A stretch of DNA of 64,000 bases from Caenimonas soli (lineage in GTDB: Bacteria > Pseudomonadota > Gammaproteobacteria > Burkholderiales > Burkholderiaceae_C). Positions 8,612 through 19,666 of the stretch are shown one piece after another. A program made the position numbers and the translations under genes. The first letter of the stretch is position 1; each line of letters starts with the position of its first letter. The stretch covers positions 1 to 64,000 of the forward strand of contig NZ_JABJVV010000003.1 in NCBI RefSeq assembly GCF_013155545.1, written 5' to 3'. Under the pieces are notes generated by a model. That model was not told the origin of the DNA and made no database searches. It worked only from the letters and a program-made list of their open reading frames with translations.

Positions 8612-9102
8612 GGCGCGGGCGGCAGGCTCATGTTGCGGGCAGCTTCGGTCTGCCGCGCCCGGAAGGCCTCCAGTTGCGCCCGCAGCGCGGGGTTCTCGTT
8701 GGCCAGCATGGCGACGGCGAACAGGGCGGCGTTGGCAGCCCCGGCCGTGCCGATGGCGAAGGTGGCGACAGGGATGCCCTTGGGCATCTGGACGATGCTG
8801 TGCAGCGAATCCACGCCCTGCAAGTGCTTGCCGGCCACCGGCACGCCCAGCACCGGCACCGTGGTCTTGGCCGCCAGCATGCCCGGCAGGTGGGCGGCCC
8901 CGCCCGCGCCGGCAATGATGGCCTTGAGGCCGCGCGCGGCTGCCCCTTGCGCATAAGCGAACATATCGTCGGGCATGCGATGGGCCGAGACCACGCGGGC
9001 CTCATGGGCGATGCCGAATTCCTGGAGAATCGCAACTGCGTGCTGCAAGGTATCCCAGTCGCTGCTGGAACCCATCACCACGCCAACCTGTACGGGGGGC
9101 AT
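8608..9102 (-). CDS. purE: 5-(carboxyamino)imidazole ribonucleotide mutase
   Basis: Class I PurE, 164 residues, converting N5-CAIR to [25 protein letters not shown] and [11 protein letters not shown] are the substrate-binding motifs of the family. The start at 9102 (MPPVQVG) is fixed by a TTTAGGAG ribosome site about 5 nt upstream. The open frame continues further only as an antisense reading of cnoX. First gene of purE-purK-tsaC, divergent from cnoX across 48 bp. Confidence 0.95.
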   Translation of the reverse strand: MPPVQVGVVMGSSSDWDTLQHAVAILQEFGIAHEARVVSAHRMPDDMFAYAQGAAARGLKAIIAGAGGAAHLPGMLAAKTTVPVLGVPVAGKHLQGVDSLHSIVQMPKGIPVATFAIGTAGAANAALFAVAMLANENPALRAQLEAFRARQTEAARNMSLPPAP

Positions 9103-9121
9103 TCGTGCTCCTAAAGGTTGA

Positions 9122-9127
9122 ATTTTA
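9122..9127 (-). promoter_or_regulatory. Putative -10 box for purE-purK-tsaC
   Basis: TAAAAT on the minus strand, 5 of 6 to the sigma-70 -10 consensus, 19 bp before the purE ATG and upstream of its ribosome site. It is in the 48-bp divergent gap with cnoX. No convincing -35 was found. Confidence 0.35.
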
Positions 9128-9150
9128 AGGTTTAGCCGGAAATCGCCCCA

Positions 9151-10038
9151 ATGATCGACGTCACGATAGAAAACTTTGAATCCGAGGTCATCGCCGCCTC
9201 GATGTCGCAGCCCGTGCTGGTGGACTTCTGGGCCCCCTGGTGCGGACCCTGCAAAGTCATTGGCCCGCTGCTGGAAAAACTCGAGGCCGACTACGCCGGC
9301 CGCTTCAAGCTGGTCAAGATCGACTCGGACCAGGAGCAGCAGCTGGCGGGCGCTTTTGGCGTCCGCAGCATCCCGACCTGCATCCTTCTGATGAACGGCC
9401 AGCCGGTGGACGGCTTCATGGGCGCCCTGCCCGAAGGAAAGATCCGCGAATTCCTCGACAAGCATGTGCCGCCCGCCGGCGAGGAAGAGCCGGAAGAGGC
9501 GATCGAGGAGGAAGAGCCGATCCTGGACGCCGGCGCGCAGCTGGAAAAGCTGCAGCACACGGTCGCCACCGACCCGGCCAACGACGATGCGCGCTTCGAC
9601 TACGTGAAGGCCCTCCTGCTGGCGGGCCGCAGCGACGACGCCAAGGTGGCGTTCGCGCCGGTGATCGACAAGGCCGCCCAGGTGCGGCGCTTCGATTCGC
9701 TGCAGAAATGGATGGACGCCCTGGACTTCGCCGACACGGCGAAACCGGTTGCGGAGTACGACCAGCGCATCGCCGCCAACAAGCGCGACTTCGATGCGCG
9801 CTTTGCCAAGGCCCGCCTGCTGATGGCGCAACAGCGCTGGACCGAGGCCATGGACGAACTGCTGGAGATCCTGATGCGCGACAAGGCCTGGAACGAGGAC
9901 CTGGCGCGCAAGACCTACATCGCCATCCTCGACGTCATCGAGCCGCCCAAGCCCAAGGTGGCCGAAGGCCAGATCCCGCCGGACGATCCGACGGTGGCGA
10001 CCTACCGGCGCCGCCTCTCCAGCGTTGTGCTGAGTTGA
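9151..10038 (+). CDS. cnoX: Thioredoxin/TPR chaperedoxin CnoX (YbbN)
   Basis: Two-part cytoplasmic protein of 295 residues. The thioredoxin domain (1 to about 108) has an intact redox motif, WAPWCGPCK with Cys31 and Cys34. A very acidic linker (residues about 111-124, [13 protein letters not shown]) leads to a C-terminal tetratricopeptide half. The family protects oxidation-sensitive substrates and cooperates with GroEL. E. coli CnoX lacks a full CxxC, whereas this copy could be an active thiol-disulphide oxidoreductase. Divergent from purE and convergent with the small secreted protein at 10052. Confidence 0.9.
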   Translation: MIDVTIENFESEVIAASMSQPVLVDFWAPWCGPCKVIGPLLEKLEADYAGRFKLVKIDSDQEQQLAGAFGVRSIPTCILLMNGQPVDGFMGALPEGKIREFLDKHVPPAGEEEPEEAIEEEEPILDAGAQLEKLQHTVATDPANDDARFDYVKALLLAGRSDDAKVAFAPVIDKAAQVRRFDSLQKWMDALDFADTAKPVAEYDQRIAANKRDFDARFAKARLLMAQQRWTEAMDELLEILMRDKAWNEDLARKTYIAILDVIEPPKPKVAEGQIPPDDPTVATYRRRLSSVVLS

Positions 10039-10051
10039 CGCGCGAAGTGCG

Positions 10052-10486
10052 TCATCTGGTGACCATGGTCACCCGCTCGGCGGGAACGTTGAGCTTGAGC
10101 TCCACCATCTCGCCGCCGCGCCGCAGCTTCGGGAAACTCACCGACTCCACCGGCACCACGCCGGGCCCGACGGCCGGGACCGGCGCCTTGGCGCCCGGCG
10201 AGTCCGGGCCCAGTGCCAACTGCCCATTGCCATCGCAACGTGACAGCAGCGCCGGCGCCGCCAGGCGAACCTGCCGGACACCCGACAATGCCTGCTTGTC
10301 GGCGGACGTGACGGCGCGCCCATCCTGCCCCAGCAGTTCGACGCCGGCCAGGCGCGGTGCCCAGCGGGCTTCATCCGATAGACGGCCGGCCAGGATGCAG
10401 CTGTTGTCGCCGGCGCCCTGGGCGAACGAGGAAGTGGCGGCGGCAAGCGCGAAGCCGCAGGCCAATGCGATGCGAAGGGATGTCAT
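10052..10486 (-). CDS. Small secreted protein of unknown function
   Basis: 144-residue protein with a clear Sec signal peptide ([20 protein letters not shown], cleavage after FAQ). The start at 10486 has CGGAGAC upstream. The mature part has two cysteines (NSC near 29 and SRCDGNGQL near 105) that could form a disulphide. The C-terminus is a beta-rich stretch with [17 protein letters not shown] do not recognise the family. It lies 13 bp from the cnoX stop on the other strand and 88 bp downstream of the purC start, in the same direction as purC but with its own ribosome site. Confidence 0.7.
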   Translation of the reverse strand: MTSLRIALACGFALAAATSSFAQGAGDNSCILAGRLSDEARWAPRLAGVELLGQDGRAVTSADKQALSGVRQVRLAAPALLSRCDGNGQLALGPDSPGAKAPVPAVGPGVVPVESVSFPKLRRGGEMVELKLNVPAERVTMVTR

Positions 10487-10574
10487 GCGAGTCTCCGGGT
10501 GAGGGGTGTGCCCCAGCATAGCGCCCGGTGGCGGCCGGACGTAAGCCCGGCGCGCAAAAAGAGCAACCGCGTGT

Positions 10575-11483
10575 TCAGGCCGTCAGGCGCTGCATGGCTT
10601 CGCGGTACTTGGCGGCGGTCTTCTCGATCACGTCCTGCGGCAGGCGCGGCGCGGGCGGCGTCTTGTCCCAGGGCTTGCCGTTGATGCGCACCGCCTCCAG
10701 CCAGTCGCGCACGAACTGCTTGTCGTAACTGGGCGGGTTGGCGCCGGCGCGATACGCCGCGTCGTAGCCTTCGACCGGCCAGTAGCGCGAGGAGTCCGGC
10801 GTCAGCACTTCGTCCATCAGCACCAGCGTGCCGGCGTCGTCCAGGCCGAACTCGAATTTCGTGTCGGCGATGATCATGCCCTTGGCCAGCGCGATCGCGG
10901 CGGCTTCCTTGTAGATCGCGATGCTGATGTCGCGGATTTTCGCGGCCAGATCGGCCCCGACCATTTCCACCACCCGCTCGTACGTGATGTTCTCGTCATG
11001 CTCGCCCGCGGCCGCCTTGGCGGCGGGCGTGAAGATCGGCTCGGGCAGCTTGCCGGCGTTCTTCAGGCCGGCCGGCAACGCCACGCCGCAGACCGACTGC
11101 GTCGCCTGGTACTCCGTCCAGCCGCTGCCGGCCAGGTAGCCGCGCACCACGGCCTCCACTGGAATCGGCTTGAGGCGCTTGACCAGCATGGCGCGGCGCG
11201 TGACCTGCGGCACTTCCTGCGGTGCGACCACGCTTTCCGGCGCCTCGCCGGTCAGGTGGTTGGGGCACAGGTGGCCCAGCTTGCCGAACCAGAACAGCGC
11301 CATCTGCGTCAGCAATTCGCCCTTGCCCGGGATGGGCTCGCCCATGATCACGTCGAAGGCCGACAGCCGGTCGCTGGCCACCATCAAGATGCGGTCGTTG
11401 CCGACGGCGTAGTTGTCGCGCACCTTGCCGCGGGCAAGCAGCGGCAGCGAGGTGAGGGCGGAGGTGTGCAGTGCAGAGGTCAT
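10575..11483 (-). CDS. purC: SAICAR synthase
   Basis: Phosphoribosylaminoimidazole-succinocarboxamide synthase, 302 residues, ligating aspartate to CAIR in purine synthesis. [33 protein letters not shown] is the ATP-binding N-terminus, seen here across residues about 13-45. [11 protein letters not shown] and [10 protein letters not shown] are further signatures. The ATG at 11483 is preferred to a TTG at 11504 that lies inside the fba terminator U-tract. The start has no ribosome site and sits 12 bp from the terminator, so its expression is probably unusual. Other purine genes (purE, purK, purB) are scattered in the window. Confidence 0.94.
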   Translation of the reverse strand: MTSALHTSALTSLPLLARGKVRDNYAVGNDRILMVASDRLSAFDVIMGEPIPGKGELLTQMALFWFGKLGHLCPNHLTGEAPESVVAPQEVPQVTRRAMLVKRLKPIPVEAVVRGYLAGSGWTEYQATQSVCGVALPAGLKNAGKLPEPIFTPAAKAAAGEHDENITYERVVEMVGADLAAKIRDISIAIYKEAAAIALAKGMIIADTKFEFGLDDAGTLVLMDEVLTPDSSRYWPVEGYDAAYRAGANPPSYDKQFVRDWLEAVRINGKPWDKTPPAPRLPQDVIEKTAAKYREAMQRLTA

Positions 11484-11495
11484 GGGCGGGGGGGT

Positions 11496-11528
11496 AAAAA
11501 GCAAAGGGCCCGTTGCGGCAACGGGCCC
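11496..11528 (-). terminator. Intrinsic terminator of fba
   Basis: GGGCCCGTTGC (11506-11516) and GCAACGGGCCC (11518-11528) form a perfect GC-rich hairpin, realistically a 9-bp stem with a 5-nt loop. On the minus strand it is followed by TTTGCTTTTT (11505-11496). It lies 21 bp after the fba stop and 12 bp before the purC ATG. It is the strongest terminator seen in the window. Confidence 0.85.
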
Positions 11529-11530
11529 TG

Positions 11531-11539
11531 ATTATCGCA
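11531..11539 (-). promoter_or_regulatory. Extended -10 promoter candidate for purC
   Basis: Minus-strand TGCGATAAT is an extended -10 (TGn plus GATAAT, 5 of 6). A start site about 7 nt on would place the fba terminator hairpin at the very 5' end of the purC mRNA. No -35 was needed or found. Predicted from sequence only. Confidence 0.4.
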
Positions 11540-11549
11540 AGTGGAGACT

Positions 11550-12614
11550 TTAGCGGACGACTTGCGCCAGCTCGCCCTTGGCGTACTTGCTCGCCACCAC
11601 CTGCAGCGTCTCGCCCTTGATCTTGCCGGCCTGGCCTTCGCAGCCGAACTCGATGTAGCGCTGCTTGCAGATCTGCTTGGCCGCTTCACGGGCCGGCTTG
11701 AGCCATTCGCGGGCATCGAACTTGTCCGGGTTCTCGGCCAGGAACTTGCGCACCGCGCCGGTCATGGCCAGGCGGATGTCGGTGTCGATGTTGATCTTGC
11801 GCACGCCGAACTTGATGGCGTGCTGGATCTCCTCGACCGGCACGCCATAGGTTTCCTTCATGGCGCCGCCGTACTGGCGGATGATCGTCAGGAGCTCTTG
11901 CGGCACGCTGGAGCTGCCGTGCATCACCAGGTGGGTGTTGGGGATGCGGCGGTGGATCTCCTTGATGCGGTCGATGGCCAGGATGTCGCCGGTGGGCTTG
12001 CGGGTGAACTTGTAGGCGCCGTGGCTGGTGCCGATGGCGATGGCCAGGGCGTCGAGCTGGGTTCGCTTGACGAAATCGGCGGCCTGCTCGGGGTCGGTCA
12101 GCAGCTGCTCGCGGGTCATGGTGGCATCGGTGCCGTGGCCGTCTTCCTTGTCGCCCTTCATGGTCTCCAGGCTGCCCAGGCAGCCGAGTTCGCCTTCCAC
12201 CGTGACGCCCAGCTTGTGGGCCATGTCGACGACCTTGCGCGTCACGTCCACGTTGTAGTCGTAGCTGGCGATGGACTTGCCGTCGGCTTCCAGCGAGCCG
12301 TCCATCATCACCGAGGAGAAGCCGAGGTTGATGGCGCCCTTGCAGACGTCGGGGCTCTGGCCGTGGTCCTGGTGCATCACCAGCGGGATTTGCGGATACG
12401 CCTCGACGGCGGCCTGGATCAGGTGCTTGATGAAGGATTCGCCCGCGTACTTGCGTGCGCCGGCGCTGGCCTGCAGGATGACGGGGGCGCCGGTTTCCTT
12501 GGCCGCTTCCATCACGGCCTGCACCTGTTCGAGGTTGTTGACGTTATAGGCCGGGATGCCATAGCCGTTTACGGCGGCATGGTCCAGCAGTTCGCGCATG
12601 GAAACGAGTGGCAT
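11550..12614 (-). CDS. fba: Class II fructose-1,6-bisphosphate aldolase
   Basis: Zinc-dependent aldolase interconverting fructose-1,6-bisphosphate with DHAP and glyceraldehyde-3-phosphate. It has 354 residues, the Calvin-cycle-type subfamily length. Metal and substrate motifs are present: [13 protein letters not shown] with the zinc histidine, [10 protein letters not shown] with the catalytic-region Glu, GTSHGAYKF and the NIDTDIR loop near the C-terminus. It is the last gene of the pgk-pyk-hydrolase-fba run and ends in a strong terminator. No other Calvin-cycle genes lie in the window, so a glycolytic/gluconeogenic role is expected. Confidence 0.95.
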   Translation of the reverse strand: MPLVSMRELLDHAAVNGYGIPAYNVNNLEQVQAVMEAAKETGAPVILQASAGARKYAGESFIKHLIQAAVEAYPQIPLVMHQDHGQSPDVCKGAINLGFSSVMMDGSLEADGKSIASYDYNVDVTRKVVDMAHKLGVTVEGELGCLGSLETMKGDKEDGHGTDATMTREQLLTDPEQAADFVKRTQLDALAIAIGTSHGAYKFTRKPTGDILAIDRIKEIHRRIPNTHLVMHGSSSVPQELLTIIRQYGGAMKETYGVPVEEIQHAIKFGVRKINIDTDIRLAMTGAVRKFLAENPDKFDAREWLKPAREAAKQICKQRYIEFGCEGQAGKIKGETLQVVASKYAKGELAQVVR

Positions 12615-12720
12615 GGTGATAGTCCCGATGATTGAAAAAACGGCGGCGCGGCAAGTTGGTAACCGCGTGGTAACTCAGCCGAATTTTACCCGCTGCCCCG
12701 GGTCGTGAGGCTGGGCGGCA

Positions 12721-13611
12721 CTAAGGATGAGCAGAGGAGTCGAGGAACGACAGCACCTGCGGCAGTACCGGCGCCAGCCAGTTGAGCGGGCGGGCGACGG
12801 CCGCCAGGATCGTGGTGTGGTTCAGGCCGGCGTACAGGCGGTGCTGCACCGGCGCACCCGCGGCGCGCAGGCGCTGCGCCAGCCCGACGGTGCTGCGCTG
12901 CGGATTGACGCTGTCGTCCTCGGCCGCGGCAAGCAGCAGCGAGCGCGGGGCCCGGCCCGACGCGTGGGCCAGGGGCTGGGTGTCCGGCAAGGTGTTGGGC
13001 CAGCCGAAGGCCACCTGGGCTTCGGGATCGCGGATCGGCAGGAAGTCGTAGGGGCCGGCCAGGCCGATCCAGCCGGCCAGGCGTTGCGGCGCCAGCCCGA
13101 CCTGGGCCAGCCAGCGGGCATCCAGCGCCAGCATCGCGGCGTTGTAGGCGCCCGCGCTGTGCCCCATGAGATGAATCCGGCGGACGTCGGCCCCCAGTTC
13201 GCCGGCATGATCGAAAGCCCACTTGGTTGCCCGCGCGCAATCTTCCAGGAACTGGGGGTAGCGCACCTGCGGACTCAGTCGATAGTCGGCCACCAGGGTC
13301 ACGACCGCGTGCGCGGCCAGCGCTTCGCCCACGAATCGGTAGTCGGCTCGCTCGCCGCGGGTCCAGCTGCCGCCATAGAAGAAGACCACCAACGGCGGCG
13401 ACTTGCCACCATTCAACGGCTGGAAAATGTCGAGCTTTTGCCGCGGGTCGGGTCCGTAGGCCACGCCTTCGCGGCCCCGATAGCTGCTGCGCGGCACCAG
13501 CGCGTCGAGCAGGCCGGCCGCCGAACAGCCCGCCAGCGGCGCCGCCAGCAGCGCCAGCAAGCTGGCGCGGCGATTCGGGAAGGCGATGCCGGGGCGGTCC
13601 ACAGCGGCCAT
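12721..13611 (-). CDS. Alpha/beta-hydrolase lipoprotein (carboxylesterase-like)
   Basis: 296-residue esterase-like protein of the BD-FAE/carboxylesterase group. The start at 13611 gives a lipoprotein signal ending LAGC (Cys29). The oxyanion region is FFYGGSW (about 77-83). The nucleophile elbow is GHSAG with Ser152. The acid is in AAAEDDSVNP and the His in GLNHTTI. No clear ribosome site precedes the ATG, which lies 23 bp after the pyk stop, so coupling to pyk is likely. Its presence between pyk and fba is odd for a secreted esterase. The substrate is unknown. Confidence 0.85.
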   Translation of the reverse strand: MAAVDRPGIAFPNRRASLLALLAAPLAGCSAAGLLDALVPRSSYRGREGVAYGPDPRQKLDIFQPLNGGKSPPLVVFFYGGSWTRGERADYRFVGEALAAHAVVTLVADYRLSPQVRYPQFLEDCARATKWAFDHAGELGADVRRIHLMGHSAGAYNAAMLALDARWLAQVGLAPQRLAGWIGLAGPYDFLPIRDPEAQVAFGWPNTLPDTQPLAHASGRAPRSLLLAAAEDDSVNPQRSTVGLAQRLRAAGAPVQHRLYAGLNHTTILAAVARPLNWLAPVLPQVLSFLDSSAHP

Positions 13612-13634
13612 ACGCGGCTGCCGCGTGGTTGGTT

Positions 13635-15068
<1,434 letters not shown>

Positions 15069-15169
15069 GGAGTCTCCGGTTCTGTAATTAAGTTTCGGAT
15101 TCTCGCCGAGAAGCCGTTACATGTCAGGTACGAAAGACAAGGCGCGCGGCAAACGAAGGTAAAAGTGTT

Positions 15170-16363
15170 TCACCCGTTCGCGCGCTTTTGCAGGATTTCG
15201 AAGGCCGGCAGGGTCTTGCCTTCCAGCACTTCCAGGAAGGCGCCGCCGCCGGTCGAGATATAGCTCACGTCCTTCTCGATGCCGTACTTGGCGATGGCGG
15301 CCAGCGTGTCGCCGCCGCCGGCGATGCTGAACGCCGAGGATTTCGCGATGGCCCGTGCGATGGTCTCCGTGCCATGGGCGAAAGCGTCGAACTCGAACAC
15401 GCCGACCGGGCCGTTCCAGACGATGGTGCCGGCCGACATGAGCTGTTCGGCCAACTGGCGCGCGGTCTGCGGACCGATGTCCAGGATCAGGTCGTCGTCC
15501 GCGACCTCGGTGGCGGCCTTCACTGTGGCCGGCGCGTCGGCAGCGAAGGTCTTCGCCGTCACCACGTCGGTGGGGATGGGCACCGCGGCGCCGCGCGCCT
15601 TCATGGCCTCGATCACGGCCTTGGCTTCGCCCACCAGATCGGCCTCGGCCAGCGACTTGCCGATCTTCAAGCCGGCCGCCAGCATGAAGGTATTGGCGAT
15701 GCCGCCACCCACGATCAGCTGGTCCACGTTCGCGGACAGCGATTTCAGGATGGTGAGCTTGGTCGAGACCTTGGAGCCCGCCACGATGGCCGCCAGCGGC
15801 CGCCTGGGATTGGCCAGTGCCGCGGCTATGGCGTCGATCTCGGCGGCCAGCAAGGGGCCGGCGCAGGCGATCTTGGCGTACTGGGCGATGCCATAGGTGG
15901 AGGCCTCGGCCCGATGGGCGGTGCCGAAAGCATCGTGGACGAAGATGTCGCACAGCGCCGCCATCTTCTTCGCCAGCTCGGGGCTGTTCTTCTTTTCGCC
16001 CTTGTTGACGCGGCAGTTCTCCAGCAGCACGACCTGGCCCGGCGCGACTTGGACGCCGTCGACCCAGTCGCGCACCAGCGGCACTTCCCGTCCCAGCAGT
16101 TCGCCCAGCCGGCTGGCCACCGGCGCCAGCGAATCCTCGGGCTTGAATACGCCCTCGGTCGGACGGCCCAGGTGCGACGTCACCATCACAGCGGCGCCGG
16201 CCTCGAGCGCCATGCGGATGCAGGGCACGGAGGCGCGCACCCGGGTGTCTTCGGTGATGTTCCCCGCGTCGTCCTGGGGCACGTTCAGGTCGGCGCGGAT
16301 GAAGACGCGTTGGCCGGCGGCCTTGCCTTGGGCACAGAGATCGGAAAAGCGCAGGACGTTCAT
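15170..16363 (-). CDS. pgk: Phosphoglycerate kinase
   Basis: Interconverts 1,3-bisphosphoglycerate and 3-phosphoglycerate with ADP/ATP. It has 397 residues. N-domain substrate residues lie in [20 protein letters not shown] and [12 protein letters not shown]. The C-domain nucleotide site is in [12 protein letters not shown], the hinge in NGPVGVFEF, and the conserved [11 protein letters not shown] and [10 protein letters not shown] loops follow. It heads the minus-strand run pgk-pyk-hydrolase-fba. Confidence 0.96.
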   Translation of the reverse strand: MNVLRFSDLCAQGKAAGQRVFIRADLNVPQDDAGNITEDTRVRASVPCIRMALEAGAAVMVTSHLGRPTEGVFKPEDSLAPVASRLGELLGREVPLVRDWVDGVQVAPGQVVLLENCRVNKGEKKNSPELAKKMAALCDIFVHDAFGTAHRAEASTYGIAQYAKIACAGPLLAAEIDAIAAALANPRRPLAAIVAGSKVSTKLTILKSLSANVDQLIVGGGIANTFMLAAGLKIGKSLAEADLVGEAKAVIEAMKARGAAVPIPTDVVTAKTFAADAPATVKAATEVADDDLILDIGPQTARQLAEQLMSAGTIVWNGPVGVFEFDAFAHGTETIARAIAKSSAFSIAGGGDTLAAIAKYGIEKDVSYISTGGGAFLEVLEGKTLPAFEILQKRANG

Positions 16364-16418
16364 GGCGATATCGCTTCGGACAAATCCTGCGATTCTAAAA
16401 GCGCGGGTCGGGGCGAGG

Positions 16419-16757
16419 TTACCAACCGAGTCCGAGATGCAGGGGCAGGTACACGGCCATGCCGGCCACGATGGTCAGCAGCACGCTGCGCCGCCAGAAG
16501 TACGCCAGCGCGCCGGCCGGGGCGGCAAACAGGCGCGCGTCCTGCCAGGTCCCGACCAGCTGGCCGCCCAGCATCACGACCTCGGGCGCGACCACGCCCG
16601 CCAAGGCGGCCACCGGCGCGTACTGCAGGGCGCGCTCGGCCCATGGGGGCAGCGTCCAGGGCCGGTCCAGGATGAAGAAGAAGCAGCGAGTGAGCACGGT
16701 CATGCCCGCCAGGCCCACGATCACGGCCAGGGTCCACAGGTCGGTACGTCCTGTCAT
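16419..16757 (-). CDS. azlD: AzlD-family branched-chain amino acid transport subunit
   Basis: Small integral membrane protein of 112 residues with about three to four hydrophobic helices, paired with AzlC as an exporter (branched-chain amino acids in characterised members). The start at 16757 ([18 protein letters not shown]) overlaps the azlC stop by 4 nt, indicating translational coupling. [13 protein letters not shown] and the [14 protein letters not shown] segment fit the family. Last gene of def-(lipoprotein)-fmt-azlC-azlD. Its substrate here is not proven. Confidence 0.85.
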   Translation of the reverse strand: MTGRTDLWTLAVIVGLAGMTVLTRCFFFILDRPWTLPPWAERALQYAPVAALAGVVAPEVVMLGGQLVGTWQDARLFAAPAGALAYFWRRSVLLTIVAGMAVYLPLHLGLGW

Positions 16758-17488
16758 GCCGGATGCTCCGCCGCCAGTGGCATTTTCTTTTCCAGCCAGA
16801 AGCTCACGAGCACGGCGAGGGTGATCGCCACCACGATGTTCAGCTTCAGCGGCAGCGCGTAGGCGGCAACCGCGGCTGCGCTCGCGATGAGGGCCGAGAG
16901 CAGGCGCAGCGGTGTGTTGGCCAGCGAGCACAGGATGCCGACCAGGCACAGCACGCCGGCGAATCCCAGGCCCCAGGCCGTCGGGATCAGGTTGCCCAGG
17001 CCGATGCCGATGACGCTGGCCAGCATCCAGCTACACCAGGTCACGAAATAGTTGCCGGACAGGTAGGCCTCCTGTTCGTGGTGCTCGGCGGCTGTTGCGC
17101 CGGGGTGCGGAAAGCGCCGGGTGAAAAGGGCGTAGCTCAAGTCGGCGGTGAGATAGCCGTTGACCAGGCGGCGCCAGCGCGGCAGGTGCATCAGGTAGGG
17201 CCTCAGGTGCAGGCTGAACACCACGAAACGCAGGTTCACGCAAAAGCCGGTCGCCAGGATCACCCAGGCCGGCGCGGCCGCGACGATCAGCGGGATCGAG
17301 GCGAGCTGGGAACTGCCCGCATAAACCAGGAAGGTCATGGCCAGCGCCTCGGTCACGCTCATGCCCGACTTCACCATGGCCACGCCGGTCATCAGGCCCC
17401 AGGCGGCGATGCCGGTGGCCATCGGCGCCATTTCAAGCGCGCCCCGGCGGAACGCCGGGTGGCTGTAGTTGGAGCGGAGGAAGAACAC
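16754..17488 (-). CDS. azlC: AzlC-family branched-chain amino acid permease
   Basis: Membrane permease subunit, about 244 residues, with several hydrophobic helices. The family signature region SHPAFRRGALEMAPMATGI is at the N-terminus, followed by FLVYAGSSQLASIPLI and NLRFVVFSLHLRPYL. The start is a judgement: GTG at 17488 overlaps the fmt stop by 1 nt (TAGTG) and gives the usual length, and the open frame upstream is only an antisense-like reading of fmt. Translationally coupled to fmt and to azlD. Confidence 0.85.
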   Translation of the reverse strand: MFFLRSNYSHPAFRRGALEMAPMATGIAAWGLMTGVAMVKSGMSVTEALAMTFLVYAGSSQLASIPLIVAAAPAWVILATGFCVNLRFVVFSLHLRPYLMHLPRWRRLVNGYLTADLSYALFTRRFPHPGATAAEHHEQEAYLSGNYFVTWCSWMLASVIGIGLGNLIPTAWGLGFAGVLCLVGILCSLANTPLRLLSALIASAAAVAAYALPLKLNIVVAITLAVLVSFWLEKKMPLAAEHPA

Positions 17489-18459
17489 TAGGAAGATGGC
17501 GAAACGAACGTCATGCCCGGCTTCATGTCGAAGCCGGGCAGGAAGTCTGCCACAGCCAGCCGTTTCCCGCCTGCGCGCTGCAGCTGCGTCACGCGCAGCA
17601 AACCCCGGCCGCAACGCACGTCCACCGCGGCGGGCGAGACCGCGGTGATGACGCCCGCCGGTTCCCGCCCGTCGGCCGGGCCGCTGACGGCCTCGGCGGA
17701 CCACAGCTTCAGCGTCTCGCCACCCAGAACGCTGCTGGCGCCCGGAAAAGGATCGAAGGCGCGAATGCGCCGGGCGATCACCTCGGCCGGCTGCGACCAG
17801 TCGATCGCGGCCTCGGTCTTGTCTATCTTGTGGGCGTAGGTGACGCCCGCCTGTGGCTGCTTGACCGGCCGCAGGCCGCCGCAGGCTGCCAGCTCCAGCG
17901 CCTCCACGACCAGGCGGCCACCGAGAACCGCCAGCTTGTCGTGAAGGGCCCCGGTGGTGTCGGATTCCTCGATGGGAACCGGCGCGACCAGCAGCATGTC
18001 GCCTGTGTCGAGGCCGGCGTCCATCTGCATGATGGTCACGCCGGTCTCGCGGTCGCCCGCTTCGATCGCCCGATGGATCGGCGCCGCGCCGCGCCAGCGT
18101 GGCAGCAGCGAGGCATGGATGTTCAGGCAGCCAAGGCGAGGCGCGTCGAGCACCCATTGCGGCAGGATGAGGCCGTATGCCGCCACCACCATCACGTCGG
18201 CCCGCGCTTCGTCGATCACAGCCTTCGCCGCAGCCGCGTCTTCAGGATATTTGCCGTCCAGCCGCAGGCTGCGGGGCTGCGCGACGGGCAGGCCTTGCTC
18301 CAGGGCGAACCGCTTGACCGGCGAGGCTTGCAGCTTCATCCCGCGGCCGGCGGGCCGGTCCGGCTGGGTCAGGACCAGGGGGATGACGAAACCCGCAGCG
18401 TGCAGGCGCTCGAATGCGACGCGGGCGAAGTCCGGCGTGCCGGCGAAGATGACACGCAT
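17488..18459 (-). CDS. fmt: Methionyl-tRNA formyltransferase
   Basis: Formylates initiator Met-tRNA using 10-formyltetrahydrofolate. It has 323 residues. The N-terminal hydrolase fold shows [14 protein letters not shown] and [12 protein letters not shown]. The catalytic stretch is [26 protein letters not shown] with Asn, His and the later [13 protein letters not shown]. The C-terminal OB-fold tRNA-binding domain follows after about residue 210. Overlaps the upstream lipoprotein gene by 1 nt. Def, which removes the formyl group, is two genes upstream. Confidence 0.96.
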   Translation of the reverse strand: MRVIFAGTPDFARVAFERLHAAGFVIPLVLTQPDRPAGRGMKLQASPVKRFALEQGLPVAQPRSLRLDGKYPEDAAAAKAVIDEARADVMVVAAYGLILPQWVLDAPRLGCLNIHASLLPRWRGAAPIHRAIEAGDRETGVTIMQMDAGLDTGDMLLVAPVPIEESDTTGALHDKLAVLGGRLVVEALELAACGGLRPVKQPQAGVTYAHKIDKTEAAIDWSQPAEVIARRIRAFDPFPGASSVLGGETLKLWSAEAVSGPADGREPAGVITAVSPAAVDVRCGRGLLRVTQLQRAGGKRLAVADFLPGFDMKPGMTFVSPSS

Positions 18460-18953
18460 CAGTGACGACGATCGTCGGGCGCGTTGACGAACTCCATGCC
18501 GGGGTGGGCGCGCTGCACCACGTTGCGCTCGTCCAGGTAGACCCAGTAGAACATGTCGCTATTCTGCAGATCCCTCCAGCGGTAAGTCATGATCGGGCCC
18601 CGCCAGCTGACCACTCTGTCGATCCAGGCCGGCCGGCCAAATTCGCGCTCGACGTCGTCACGGGTCCACTTGCCCACTTCGATCCGGTGGAAGTTGTTGT
18701 CGGTGAGTACCTGCCGGGACTGCACCACCCGGCCGCTCGCGTCCAGGTCCACCATCCAGGCGTAATGGCCGACGGGTTGCAGCGAGTACTGGAGCCGCTC
18801 GCCCGTGGGCAGGCTGACGATGCGCCCCGGCTGCCCCATGCGCTCGATCACGGCCTGGCGCGGCGTGCCGGGCGGGACGTTGGCGCCATTGAAGGGATTG
18901 CCGGCGCAGCCGGCCAACAGGATGGCGATCAGTAGCGACAGGATCTTGCGCAC
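18459..18953 (-). CDS. SmpA/BamE-like lipoprotein
   Basis: 164-residue lipoprotein with a GTG start backed by GGAGG and a lipobox LLAGC (Cys about 16). The sequence [20 protein letters not shown] resembles the repeated BamE/SmpA unit in which a short helix precedes a G-x-P turn. A second copy appears at [19 protein letters not shown]. This suggests two tandem SmpA-like modules in one protein. BamE proper aids beta-barrel assembly; this one is not clearly BamE and its role is unknown. It lies between def and fmt and overlaps fmt by 1 nt (TGATG). Confidence 0.75.
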   Translation of the reverse strand: MRKILSLLIAILLAGCAGNPFNGANVPPGTPRQAVIERMGQPGRIVSLPTGERLQYSLQPVGHYAWMVDLDASGRVVQSRQVLTDNNFHRIEVGKWTRDDVEREFGRPAWIDRVVSWRGPIMTYRWRDLQNSDMFYWVYLDERNVVQRAHPGMEFVNAPDDRRH

Positions 18954-18978
18954 GGTGATGTCCTCCGATGGATGGACC

Positions 18979-19491
18979 TCAGGCCCGGACCGCCTCGCGC
19001 CGCGCCTTCAGCATCTTGGTCTTGATGCGATTGCGTTTGAGCGGTGACAGGTACTCCACGAACACCTTGCCCAGCAGATGGTCCATCTCGTGCTGGATGC
19101 AAACCGCCAGGATCCCCGTCGCCTCGATCGTGCGGGACTTGCCCTCGGCGTCCAGCGCGGTGGCCTTGATCGCCGCGGACCGCTCCACGCCGTCATAGAC
19201 GCCCGGCACCGACAGGCAGCCCTCGTCACTGACCTGCTTTTCGGGACTGGCCCAAATGATCTCGGGGTTGATCAGCACCAGCGGCTGGTTGCGCTGCTCG
19301 GAGATATCGATGACCACCACCCGCTCGTGCACATCGACCTGGGTCGCTGCAAGGCCGATGCCATCGGCCTCGTACATGGTTTCGAGCATGTCGGCCACAA
19401 GATTTTTGATGCGGGCATCCACTGCCTGCACAGGCTTGGCTACCGTATGCAGCTTGGGATCGGGAAAACAGAGAATCGGAAGAAGTGCCAT
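18979..19491 (-). CDS. def: Peptide deformylase
   Basis: Iron/zinc enzyme removing N-formyl groups from nascent proteins. It has 170 residues from ATG 19491 ([15 protein letters not shown]). The three motifs are complete: [13 protein letters not shown] with the metal Cys, and QHEMDHL with the two metal His and the catalytic Glu. The longer open frame upstream has no family support. Heads the minus-strand def-lipoprotein-fmt-azlCD run and is divergent from the LysM gene. Confidence 0.95.
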   Translation of the reverse strand: MALLPILCFPDPKLHTVAKPVQAVDARIKNLVADMLETMYEADGIGLAATQVDVHERVVVIDISEQRNQPLVLINPEIIWASPEKQVSDEGCLSVPGVYDGVERSAAIKATALDAEGKSRTIEATGILAVCIQHEMDHLLGKVFVEYLSPLKRNRIKTKMLKARREAVRA

Positions 19492-19666
19492 GGAATAAAA
19501 CCGGCGAAAAAAGGGCTGCGGTGTCGCTATTTTCGCTACTTTTGGCTTTTCCGGCACAGGCTGCACGCCATAAACGTTGCCCAATCAAGGGCTTGAGCGC
19601 AGAATTGCCAGTACTTTGTCAAGACTTTCGACTGCCTTGGCCCCTGCCGACGGTCGCAGCCAACAA

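Noticed and set aside
9103..9831. N-terminal extension of purE through the cnoX region
   Set aside because: PurE proteins are about 160-170 residues, the ATG at 9102 has a good ribosome site, and the extension is antisense to a real thioredoxin.
11484..11504. TTG start for purC seven codons upstream
   Set aside because: It lies in the U-tract of the fba terminator and encodes residues not found in the family.
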